A stretch of 64,000 bases of DNA, taken from positions 1 through 64,000 of the forward strand of contig CAZWXD010000007.1 of the NCBI GenBank assembly GCA_964638035.1, read 5' to 3'. A program made the position numbers and the translations under genes. Of the stretch, positions 32,347 to 40,001 are shown piece by piece. Every line of letters begins with the position of its first letter. Within the stretch, counting starts at the first letter, position 1. The notes under the pieces are model-generated. The model searched no databases. It saw only the letters and a program-made list of their open reading frames with translations, and was not told where the DNA came from. The DNA is from JAGGAG01 sp964638035 (GTDB taxonomy: Bacteria > Gemmatimonadota > Gemmatimonadetes > Gemmatimonadales > GWC2-71-9).

Positions 32347-32586
32347 ATGGCTGAACCAACCATCCTGGACCGGATCGAGCAGACGCTCGACACCCTGCGG
32401 CCGTACATCGCGTCGCACCGTGGCCAGGTCGAGGTGGTGGACTTCGACGAGGCGGATGGCGTGCTGCTGGTGCGGCTGGGCGGCACCTGCCATGGCTGCT
32501 CGGCGTCCACCGTCACGTTGAAGCATGGCATCGAGGCACGGCTCCGGCAGGCGGTGCCCGAGGTGCGTGCAGTGGAGGCGGTGTAA
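32347..32586 (+). CDS. NifU-like C-terminal domain Fe-S scaffold/carrier
   Basis: A 79-residue stand-alone NifU C-terminal (Nfu-type) domain. ILDRIEQTLDTLRPYIASHRGQVEVVDFDE is the usual helix and strand, and GTCHGCSASTVTLKHGIE has the CxxC that binds a [4Fe-4S] cluster between two monomers. mrp starts at the next base after its stop, so the two are co-translated and probably work together in Fe-S delivery. Confidence 0.92.
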   Translation: MAEPTILDRIEQTLDTLRPYIASHRGQVEVVDFDEADGVLLVRLGGTCHGCSASTVTLKHGIEARLRQAVPEVRAVEAV

Positions 32587-33720
32587 GTGAGCTCGATCAA
32601 TGCACTGGTGTTGTCGGCGCTGAGCCGGATCCGCAACCCCCGGCTCGAGACCGACCTGCTCTCGGCAGGCATGGTGCGGGACATTGCGACCACGGATGGC
32701 GGCCACGTGTCGTTCACCTTCCTGCTCTCACGCCAGGACCCGGCCACCCTGGTGCGCGAGGCACGCGCCGCGGTGAAGGCCATCGCGGGCGTGTCCGACG
32801 TGAAGATCAACGTGGTGGACCCGGCGGGGGCGGCAGGGCATACGCATGGGCCCCCGGCCGATGCCCGGACGCCGGGACGGCGGGACGGCGCGCCCCAGTC
32901 CGCCAGCACCGGCGTGCCCGCGCCGGCACCCGTCGTGCAGGCCAACCTGGGCCGGGTGATCGCGATCTCGTCGGGAAAGGGCGGCGTGGGGAAGAGCACC
33001 ATCGCTGCCAACCTGGCCATTGCGCTGGCACAGCTGGGCCACGCGGTGGGGGTGATGGATGCCGACGTGTACGGCCCCAACATCCCGAGGATGTTCGGCA
33101 TCTTCGAGAAGCCCCGCACCACCGGCGGCCGCATCATCCCGCTCGAGGCGCACGGGGTGAAGCTGATGTCGCTCGGGTTCCTGGTCGACCGCGATGCCCC
33201 CGCCATCTGGCGCGGCCCCATCATCATGAAGGTGGTGCAGCAGTTCCTGCGTGACGTGGAGTGGGGACAGCTCGACTACTTCATCGTGGACCTCCCGCCT
33301 GGCACCGGCGACGCGCAACTGTCGCTGGTGCAGTCCACCCGGGTGGACGCCGCAGTGATCGTGACCACGCCACAGGAAGTGGCCGTGGGCGACGCGCTCC
33401 GCGGGGCGAAGATGTTCGAGCGGGTGAACGTGCCGGTGGTAGGCGTGGTGGAGAACATGAGCGCCTTCGTGGACCCCGACACCGGCAAGCGCTTCGAGCT
33501 GTTCTCCTCGGGTGGCGGGCAGCGGCTGGCCGACGAGATCGGCGCGCCGCTGCTGGGATCGGTGCCGCTGCAGCCGGGACTCGCCGAGGCGGCCGACGTG
33601 GGGCAGCCGGCCCTGGTGTCGGCGCCTTCGACCCCGGCGGGTGCCGCACTCCGGGACGTTGCCAACCGGGTCCGCCAGGCCGTGGACGGTGCTGCGGTCC
33701 CGGTCCCGATCCTCGACTAG
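32587..33720 (+). CDS. mrp: Mrp/ApbC-family Fe-S cluster carrier ATPase, without the CxxC motif
   Basis: A 377-residue P-loop protein implicated in Fe-S cluster transfer. An N-terminal MIP18/DUF59 domain (1-80) is joined by a low-complexity Pro/Gly/Asp linker (about 80-115) to the MinD-like ATPase: ISSGKGGVGKSTIAANLA with deviant Walker A, DADVYGPNIPRM, and VDLPPGTGDAQL. The cluster-binding CxxC expected after ENMS in ApbC is absent (ENMSAFVDPDTGKRF). GTG 32587 directly follows the NifU-like stop, and that partner does have CxxC. The linker DNA is GGGACGGC-repetitive. Confidence 0.93.
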   Translation: MSSINALVLSALSRIRNPRLETDLLSAGMVRDIATTDGGHVSFTFLLSRQDPATLVREARAAVKAIAGVSDVKINVVDPAGAAGHTHGPPADARTPGRRDGAPQSASTGVPAPAPVVQANLGRVIAISSGKGGVGKSTIAANLAIALAQLGHAVGVMDADVYGPNIPRMFGIFEKPRTTGGRIIPLEAHGVKLMSLGFLVDRDAPAIWRGPIIMKVVQQFLRDVEWGQLDYFIVDLPPGTGDAQLSLVQSTRVDAAVIVTTPQEVAVGDALRGAKMFERVNVPVVGVVENMSAFVDPDTGKRFELFSSGGGQRLADEIGAPLLGSVPLQPGLAEAADVGQPALVSAPSTPAGAALRDVANRVRQAVDGAAVPVPILD

Positions 33721-33726
33721 CCGGCC

Positions 33727-35415
33727 TCAGCCGCCGATCGCCTTCTCCACCAGGGCGATGACCCTCGCCTCGGCATCGGCGGCCCGCCGGAGCAGGTCGG
33801 GGCCATCCTGCAGGATATGCCCGATCGCCGACTGGTCCTTCATCCCACTCGCGTTGATCTGCACGTTGAGCCAGGCTCCTCGCACCGCGAGCCGGGCGCA
33901 CAGCGCTCCCACGCCCACGTCAGACACCGATGCCGGGTTGCCATGCTCGGCCATCGCCTGCAGCACCTCGAACGTGTCGTACGCAACCTTCATGACCTGG
34001 TACGGCACCTCGATGGCGCCGAGGTTGGCGTGGGCAAGCGCGGCGGAGCGGGCGGCCTTCTCTTCCGGCGTGCCCTTCGGCATCCCCAGCGCTACCATCA
34101 CCCGGTCGAAGGCACGGGTATCCTCGTCCACCAGGCGGAGCAGCTCGTCCTTGAGGCGCTGCCCCCGCTCGGCCCACCCGGAGAACTCCTCCCAGCGGGC
34201 ATCCCACCCGCGCTTGTGCGAGGAGAGGTTGGCCACCATCGTGCCGAGCGATGCGCCAAGGGCGCCCGCCAGGGCGGCAACCGACCCGCCCCCCGGCGCG
34301 GGCGACTCCGACGCGGTCTCATTCGCAAACCCGGTGACGGTCATGCCCACCAGCCGGGCCGCGGACGCCTCGCGCAGCCGGTACTCGATCACCCGCTCGG
34401 CGGGGTCGAACGGGGCCAGCTCGTCGAGGCCCATGGAGCGCACCGCGATGCGGATGAGCTCGGGCTCCGACACACCAACGGAGCGCTGCTGCTTGCGCAG
34501 GAAGTAGCGGCCGGCATCGAGGAGTGAGGCGAGGGGCACGAGGCCGACGAGCTCCGAGCCAGTGACCCGGAGGCCGCGGGCCTCGCTGGCGCGGCAGGTC
34601 TCGTCGAAGGCGGCGTGCAGCGGGGTGACGCTGAGGTCGGTGAGGTTCATCGACACCTGCGCCACGCCGTACTCCGGGATGAACCATCCGATCGCCTTCA
34701 CCGCCTTGAGGGTTCCCGGCACCATGACGGGGTTCCCCGCCGCATCCTTCACCTCCCTGCCGGTGAGCGGGTCGCCCTCGCGCTTCGGGCGGCCGGCCTC
34801 GCGCACGTCGAACGCCACGGCATTGGCGCGGCGGGTGGAGGTGGTGTTCAGGTTCACGTTGTACGCCACCAGGAAGTCGCGGGCGCCGATGACGGTGGCG
34901 CCGCTCTTCGGGTTGAACGTCGAGGGCCCGAAGTCGGGCTTCCACCCGGGCAGTGCCATCTTCCTCGCGAGCCCCTCGTACTCGCCCGCCCGGATCACCG
35001 CGAGGTTCTTCCGGGCCGGGTTGGGCTGGGCCGCCTCGTAGAGGTAGACTGGGATGCCCAGTTCGCGCCCGACCCGTTCGGCGAGGCGGCGGGCATGCGC
35101 CGCGGTCTCGTCCATGGTGATGCCGGAGATGGGAATCAGCGGGCACACATCGGTGGCGCCCATCCGGGGGTGCTCCCCCCGGTGGTGCCGCATGTCGATC
35201 AGTTCGGCGGCCTGCGCCATGGCGCGGAAGGCGGCCTCCACCACGGCGTCGGGCGCACCGGCGATGGTCACGACGGTGCGGTTGGTGGCCTTGCCGGGGT
35301 CCACATGCAGGAGGGCAGCGCCCTCGACGGCCTGGATGCTCTCGGTGATCCGCCGGATGACCTCGGGGTCACGACCTTCGCTGAAGTTGGGGACGCACTC
35401 GATCAGGGCGGGCAT
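33727..35415 (-). CDS. ftcD: Bifunctional glutamate formimidoyltransferase / formimidotetrahydrofolate cyclodeaminase
   Basis: Transfers the formimino group from formiminoglutamate to tetrahydrofolate, then releases ammonia to give methenyl-THF, feeding histidine-derived carbon into the folate pool. In the 562-residue protein, ECVPNFSEGRDPEVI and IDMRHHRGEHPRMGATDV mark the transferase (about 1-300). ESPAPGGGSVAALAGALGASL begins the cyclodeaminase (about 365-560). The fused form is standard in vertebrates and known in some bacteria. No hutH, hutU or hutI is nearby. TAGATT lies 26 bases upstream of the ATG as a -10 candidate, but no SD is visible. Confidence 0.94.
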   Translation of the reverse strand: MPALIECVPNFSEGRDPEVIRRITESIQAVEGAALLHVDPGKATNRTVVTIAGAPDAVVEAAFRAMAQAAELIDMRHHRGEHPRMGATDVCPLIPISGITMDETAAHARRLAERVGRELGIPVYLYEAAQPNPARKNLAVIRAGEYEGLARKMALPGWKPDFGPSTFNPKSGATVIGARDFLVAYNVNLNTTSTRRANAVAFDVREAGRPKREGDPLTGREVKDAAGNPVMVPGTLKAVKAIGWFIPEYGVAQVSMNLTDLSVTPLHAAFDETCRASEARGLRVTGSELVGLVPLASLLDAGRYFLRKQQRSVGVSEPELIRIAVRSMGLDELAPFDPAERVIEYRLREASAARLVGMTVTGFANETASESPAPGGGSVAALAGALGASLGTMVANLSSHKRGWDARWEEFSGWAERGQRLKDELLRLVDEDTRAFDRVMVALGMPKGTPEEKAARSAALAHANLGAIEVPYQVMKVAYDTFEVLQAMAEHGNPASVSDVGVGALCARLAVRGAWLNVQINASGMKDQSAIGHILQDGPDLLRRAADAEARVIALVEKAIGG

Positions 35416-35466
35416 GGGGGAACCGGTTGGGGAAGGATCCAATCTAAGGGAGGGACACTGCCGGTG

Positions 35467-35919
35467 ATGCACGCGCCGTTGCCGTTCCGGCTCCACAGGG
35501 CGGGACGCGACACCATGGGCCTCGAAGGCTTCGCCTCGGTGAGCTACCGGGTGGATGGGGTGCTGCACCTCACGCCGGAGGGCCTCACCTTCGATTGGCG
35601 TGAGACCAGCACCCGGGAGGAGGTCTCCCTGGCCCGGGTGGGTACCGACGTGGATGTGTACGACCTGGAGCCGCTCGACCTCCCGACGCAGCGGCTGGCC
35701 GGCGCCTGGGTCATCGGGGGCTGGTGGTGGCCGCGGCTCGAACTCCGTGTCCGCAGTGTCGGCGACCTCGAGGGAGTGCCGGGCGCGCGGGGCGTCACAC
35801 TGGTGCTCCGCATCCATCGTCGTGACCGCGACCTGGCGCGTGGCATTGCCGGCACGATCATGGCCCGCATCCGGAACGAGACGCCGGCTCAGAGCCCCAG
35901 CGCCGCCAGGCCTGGGTGA
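35467..35919 (+). CDS. Hypothetical protein, possible PH-like fold
   Basis: A 150-residue protein without signal peptide or membrane segment. It is strand-rich: GFASVSYRVDGVLHLTPEGLTFDWRE, then a Trp-rich AGAWVIGGWWWPRLELRV, and ends in a basic helix RRDRDLARGIAGTIMARI. The layout, with PFRL at the start, looks like that of the protein encoded at 48,470, and both recall small PH-like domains, but this is by eye only. ATG 35467 is chosen; GTG 35464 is adjacent. Divergent from ftcD (51-base gap); its last 31 bases overlap the convergent DUF1348 gene. Confidence 0.65.
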   Translation: MHAPLPFRLHRAGRDTMGLEGFASVSYRVDGVLHLTPEGLTFDWRETSTREEVSLARVGTDVDVYDLEPLDLPTQRLAGAWVIGGWWWPRLELRVRSVGDLEGVPGARGVTLVLRIHRRDRDLARGIAGTIMARIRNETPAQSPSAARPG

Positions 35920-36353
35920 TCGGCGGGCCGCGGCCCCTGTGGCCAGCGGAAGAGGCGGTCCCCCTCACTGATGCGCAGGTCATTGATGCTCGCATGGCGC
36001 ACCGCCATGTACCCGCCGGCATCGAACCACCAGTTCTCGTTGCCATACGAGCGGTACCAGTTGCCGCTGTCATCGTGCCACTCGTAGGCGAAGCGCACGG
36101 CGATGCGGTCCGGCCCGAAGGCCCACACCTCCTTGATGAGCCGGTAGTCGAGCTCGCGAGCCCACTTCCGCTGCAGGAAGGCGACGATCGCATCACGCCC
36201 CTCCAGGAACTCGGCCCGGTTGCGCCAGCGGGAATCGGGGGTGTAGGCCAATGCCACCTTCACGGGATCGCGGCCGTTCCAGGCATCCTCCGCACCGCGC
36301 ACCTTCTGGATGGCCGCCGCCTCGTCGAACGGCGGCACTGGCGGTCGGGTCAT
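35889..36353 (-). CDS. DUF1348/NTF2-like protein
   Basis: A 154-residue single-domain protein of the nuclear transport factor 2 (SnoaL-like) fold. The family run AEDAWNGRDPVKVALAYTPDSRWRNRAEFLEGRDAIVAFLQRKW, FAYEWHDDSGNWYRSYGNENWWFD and MAVRHASINDL are all intact and highly typical of DUF1348. Members are small cytoplasmic proteins of unknown function with a cone-shaped ligand cavity. GGAGGAG precedes the ATG. Confidence 0.9.
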   Translation of the reverse strand: MTRPPVPPFDEAAAIQKVRGAEDAWNGRDPVKVALAYTPDSRWRNRAEFLEGRDAIVAFLQRKWARELDYRLIKEVWAFGPDRIAVRFAYEWHDDSGNWYRSYGNENWWFDAGGYMAVRHASINDLRISEGDRLFRWPQGPRPADHPGLAALGL

Positions 36354-36458
36354 GTCTCCTCCTCGGGTGGGTGGGGAGCAAGGTGCGCCGCGGGACATCC
36401 CGGGGCAATGGCTACCAGTGCGGGCGGGGGCGTCGCGGGCGTGTAGATTCGGGGCGAC

Positions 36459-37217
36459 ATGGCCCTGATCACCCTGCTGACCGACTATGGCCTTGCCGAC
36501 TCGTACGTGGCCGAGGTGAAGGGCGCGCTCCTCACCCGGCACCCGGCGGCATCCATCGTGGACATCACGCACGAGATCCCGCCCGGCGACGTTCGTGCCG
36601 GCGCCTATGTCCTGGGCCGAGCGTGGCGCGCGTTTCCAGAGGGCACGGTGCACCTCGGCGTGGTGGACCCGGGCGTGGGCACGCCCCGGGCCGCGCTGGC
36701 CCTGCGTGCGCATGGCCACTGGTTCGTGGGCCCGGACAACGGGCTCTTCACCAGTGTGCTGTCGGCGGGGCCCTACGAGGCCGTGGCCCTGCACGCGGTG
36801 GATGGCGCGGCCGCCACGTTCCACGGCCGCGATGTCTTTGCGCCGGCCGCAGCCCGGCTGGCGCTGGGTGAGGCGATGGCGGCACTGGGCGCGCCGCTGC
36901 CCGGCGCGCCGGTGCTGCTGGGCAGCACGGCGCCCCGCTACGAGGGGAAGGCAGTGGTCGGGAAGGTGGTGTACGTGGACCGGTTCGGCACCCTGGTCAC
37001 CAACCTCACGCCGGACGAGGTGCCGCCGTACGCCGTGCTGGCGTCCGACGACATCGAGATCGGCAAGCTGCAGCGCACCTTCGGCGACGTGGCCAGCGGA
37101 GCGCTGGTGGCCTACCTCGGCTCCGGCGGCATGGTCGAGATCGCGGTGCGGGACGGCTCGGCCGCCCGGCGACTGGGGATCGGGGTGGGGCACGAAGTGC
37201 GGGCGCGCCTCGGGTGA
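36459..37217 (+). CDS. SAM hydroxide adenosyltransferase (DUF62 family)
   Basis: A 252-residue member of the family related to fluorinase and chlorinase; bacterial DUF62 proteins use water to split S-adenosylmethionine into adenosine and methionine. Motifs seen: LLTDYGLADSYVAEVKG, VDPGVGTPR, GPDNGLF and VDRFGTLVTNL in the C-terminal domain. A physiological role is unclear. TAGATT (36444-36449) ends nine bases before ATG, predicting a near-leaderless mRNA. It precedes the UbiD gene by 57 bases and may share its transcript. Confidence 0.92.
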   Translation: MALITLLTDYGLADSYVAEVKGALLTRHPAASIVDITHEIPPGDVRAGAYVLGRAWRAFPEGTVHLGVVDPGVGTPRAALALRAHGHWFVGPDNGLFTSVLSAGPYEAVALHAVDGAAATFHGRDVFAPAAARLALGEAMAALGAPLPGAPVLLGSTAPRYEGKAVVGKVVYVDRFGTLVTNLTPDEVPPYAVLASDDIEIGKLQRTFGDVASGALVAYLGSGGMVEIAVRDGSAARRLGIGVGHEVRARLG

Positions 37218-37274
37218 TCGCTCGCGCCGCACCTGCAGCACCCGGGAACTCGACAGCCACAGGGGTAGCGTGAC

Positions 37275-39035
37275 GTGACCTTCCGCGACATGCAGCACTT
37301 CATCCAGCACCTCGAGGCCCGGGGCGAGCTGCGGCGCGTGACGGTGGAGGTGGACCCGAAGTTCGAGGTCGCCGAGATCGTGCAGCGGGTGATCAGGGAG
37401 GGCGGGCCCGCGCTGGTGTTCGAGCGGGTGAAGGGCGCTGACTTTCCGCTGGCCATGAACCTCTTCGGCTCGCACCGGCGCATCGAGCTGGCGCTGGGAC
37501 GCCCGCCCCAGCAGATCGGGCAGGAGCTGGTCGAGCTGGTGCAGCAACTCAACCCGCCGACGCTCTCGAAGCTCTGGGCCCTGCGCGGCAGGCTGGCGCG
37601 CGCGCGGTTCATGCGCCCGCGAAGGGTGGGCTCCGGGATGTCGCAGGAGGTCGTGGAAGCCCCGCGGCTGGACCGCCTCCCCAACCTCTGGAGCTGGCCG
37701 CGCGACGGGGGGCCGTTCATCACGTTTGGCCCGACGCTCACCCACCACCCGCAGACCGGCGCCCGGAACTTCGGGCTCTACCGCCTGCAGGTGTTCGACC
37801 CTGCCACCACGGGGATGCACTGGCAGAGCATGAAGGGCGGGCGCGGGCATCACTTCATGGCGGAGCAGGCGGGGCAGCCGCTCGAGGCGGCCGTCGTGCT
37901 CGGGGGCGACCCGGTCACGATGCTGAGCGCCATCCTTCCGCTGCCCGAGGACATGGACGAACTCTCCTGCGCCGGCTACGTGCGGGGAGCGCCCACGCAG
38001 TTCGTGCGCGGGAAGTCGGTGTCGCTCGACGTGCCGGCCAACGCCGAGTTCATCCTCGAAGGGACGGTGCCCCCCAACGTCCGGCGGATGGAGGGGCCAT
38101 TCGGCGACCACTACGGCCACTACTCCGAGGCGGAGCTGTTCCCCGTGTTCAACGTGCGCACCGTGACGCGGCGACGGCATCCGGTGTACCCCGGCGCCGT
38201 GGTGGGGAAGCCGCCGCAGGAGGACAAGTGGATCGGGCTGGCGGCCGGCCAGATCGTGGGGCCGCTCATCCGGGTGGTGAACCCCGCGATCCGCGAGGTG
38301 CACGCGTCGGACGACGCGGTGTTCCACAACCTGCTCGTCGTGTCCATGCAGGAACGGCACCCGAAGGAGGCGCTCAAGGTTGCCCTCAACCTGCTGGGCA
38401 CGGGCCAGCTCTCGCTCACCAAGGTGACGGTGCTGGTGCGGGAGGAGGTGGACCCCAGGTCATTCGCGACGATGCTGCGGGAACTCTGGTACCGCTTCGA
38501 TCCCGCCACCAGGATGCTCCTCCTCCCCATCGCGCCGCTCGACACGCTGGACTACACGTCATACGAGCTGCATGTGGGGAGCAAGCTGGTGCTCGATGCC
38601 ACCGGACCGGCGCTGACGACCCTGCCGCCGCCCACCAGCATCCACGATCCCGCGGCCTTCGACCGCCGGGTCGGCCGGCACAAGGTGCTGGAGGGCGGGT
38701 TTGTCGTGCTGCAGGTGCGGGAGAACCCGCGCGAGGTGCTGGCCAACCTGGTGCGCTGGGAGGGACTTGGCCCGGTGCGCATCGTGGTGGCGGTGAGTGA
38801 GGACGTGGACCTCGACGACGAGACCAGCACGGTCTGGGGGATCTTCACCCGGTTCGACCCGGCGCGCGACATGATCTTCGAGCGACAGGAGTTCGTTGGC
38901 GCCAAGCCGGTGTACGGCGGGCGCATTGGCATCGATGCCACGTGGAAGCCGGGCTATCCGCCGCCAGTGGAGATGCCGGAAGACACGGTGAAGCTGGTGG
39001 AGCGGAGGTGGGGCGAGTACTTCGGGCGGGGATGA
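37275..39035 (+). CDS. ubiD: UbiD-family prenylated-FMN decarboxylase (probable menaquinone biosynthesis)
   Basis: A 586-residue decarboxylase using the prenyl-FMN cofactor made by UbiX. Recognisable are FRDMQHFIQHLEARGELRRV, NLWSWPRDGGPFITFG, AEFILEGTVPPNVRRMEGPFGDHYGHYSE with the catalytic glutamate region, PPQEDKWIGLAAGQ, and a C-terminal half with GIDATWKPGYP. In futalosine-type menaquinone synthesis a UbiD homologue (MqnL) decarboxylates the prenylated naphthoate. That role fits the ubiX, ubiA and menG homologues at 46.2-48.5 kb, but is inferred. GTG start; no strong SD. Confidence 0.93.
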   Translation: MTFRDMQHFIQHLEARGELRRVTVEVDPKFEVAEIVQRVIREGGPALVFERVKGADFPLAMNLFGSHRRIELALGRPPQQIGQELVELVQQLNPPTLSKLWALRGRLARARFMRPRRVGSGMSQEVVEAPRLDRLPNLWSWPRDGGPFITFGPTLTHHPQTGARNFGLYRLQVFDPATTGMHWQSMKGGRGHHFMAEQAGQPLEAAVVLGGDPVTMLSAILPLPEDMDELSCAGYVRGAPTQFVRGKSVSLDVPANAEFILEGTVPPNVRRMEGPFGDHYGHYSEAELFPVFNVRTVTRRRHPVYPGAVVGKPPQEDKWIGLAAGQIVGPLIRVVNPAIREVHASDDAVFHNLLVVSMQERHPKEALKVALNLLGTGQLSLTKVTVLVREEVDPRSFATMLRELWYRFDPATRMLLLPIAPLDTLDYTSYELHVGSKLVLDATGPALTTLPPPTSIHDPAAFDRRVGRHKVLEGGFVVLQVRENPREVLANLVRWEGLGPVRIVVAVSEDVDLDDETSTVWGIFTRFDPARDMIFERQEFVGAKPVYGGRIGIDATWKPGYPPPVEMPEDTVKLVERRWGEYFGRG

Positions 39036-39055
39036 CGGGACAGGGGACTTGGCGT

Positions 39056-40000
39056 TCAGTCAGGCACCGGCGTCCAGCTCGAATCGGGGTCGAAGCGCTC
39101 CATGGCCTTGAAGGCATCCAGCGTGCCATCGCCAAGGTCCTTTTCATACACCACGCCATCCTGGTTCACGATGAAGGACTTGATGCCGGTGACGCCGTAC
39201 TCCGCTGGTGCGGCCACGAGCCCGAAGCCCCCGATCATGGCGCCACCCACCACGAAGTCCACCTCGCCGAACCGGGCGTGCGGGCCCTGGCCCTTGAGCA
39301 CCTTGAAGTAGTAGCCGTGGAAGGGCTCGCGCCGGTCGTCGTAGCCCTGTTCGATGGCGCTGGCGATCACCTCGCCCACCGGTCCCTGCCACGTGCCGCT
39401 GGCATCGCGCCAGGCGAGGCCGTCGCGCTTGCCGGGACTGCTCACGATCCGCTGGGCGAACTGGTTGATGCGGGCGTCGTCATGCCGCTCCCGGGCATAC
39501 TCGCGCTGTGCCTCCACGAAGCCGCGCGCCACCCGGATGGCATCGAACTCGTTCTCCCCGATGCGGCGGAGCAGGACCTCGTGCACGCCGGCGGTCGCGT
39601 CGAAGGACCACTGCCCGCCGTCCCGCACGATGGGCATGGGCGCCGGCCAGTCCAGGGTGCCGACGAAGAGCGTAGCCGCGCGCCCGGTGGAGTCAACCTC
39701 GATGCGGTGCGCCGCGCGGGCCTCTGCGGCGAACGCCATGGCGCGCTCGCGATCGAGCACAGGGTCCTCCGACGAAAACAGCGGCTCCCCCACCTCGCCC
39801 AGCATGGCGATGAGTTCAGGCACGTCGAACCGCCCGGCCGCGTCGATGAACGCGGTGGCAGCAGCCTCGGGCGAGTCGAAGTGCCTCGTCGGGCCCGCCA
39901 GCGGCGCCGCCCGCTCGCCCGACCGGCAAGCCGCGATGGCCAGGAGGATCGCCGCGGCCAGCATGCGCAGCCCAGGCCGCGTGCCTGATGCCGGCGCCAT
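39056..40000 (-). CDS. DUF2950 lipoprotein
   Basis: A 314-residue exported protein with a lipobox (LLAIAAC, about residue 19). The DUF2950 pattern is complete: DSPEAAATAFIDAAGRFDVPELIAMLG, GQWSFDATAGVHEVLLRRIGENEFDAIRV, EAQREYARERHDDA, and GYYFKVLKGQGPHARFGEVDFVVGGAMIGGFGLVAAPAEYGVTGIKSFIVNQDGVVYEKDLG. Function unknown; the family is commonly next to DUF3300, as here, where the DUF3300 stop is one base upstream of the ATG. Last gene of the sigma-factor-headed minus-strand run. Confidence 0.93.
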   Translation of the reverse strand: MAPASGTRPGLRMLAAAILLAIAACRSGERAAPLAGPTRHFDSPEAAATAFIDAAGRFDVPELIAMLGEVGEPLFSSEDPVLDRERAMAFAAEARAAHRIEVDSTGRAATLFVGTLDWPAPMPIVRDGGQWSFDATAGVHEVLLRRIGENEFDAIRVARGFVEAQREYARERHDDARINQFAQRIVSSPGKRDGLAWRDASGTWQGPVGEVIASAIEQGYDDRREPFHGYYFKVLKGQGPHARFGEVDFVVGGAMIGGFGLVAAPAEYGVTGIKSFIVNQDGVVYEKDLGDGTLDAFKAMERFDPDSSWTPVPD

Positions 40001-40001
40001 G

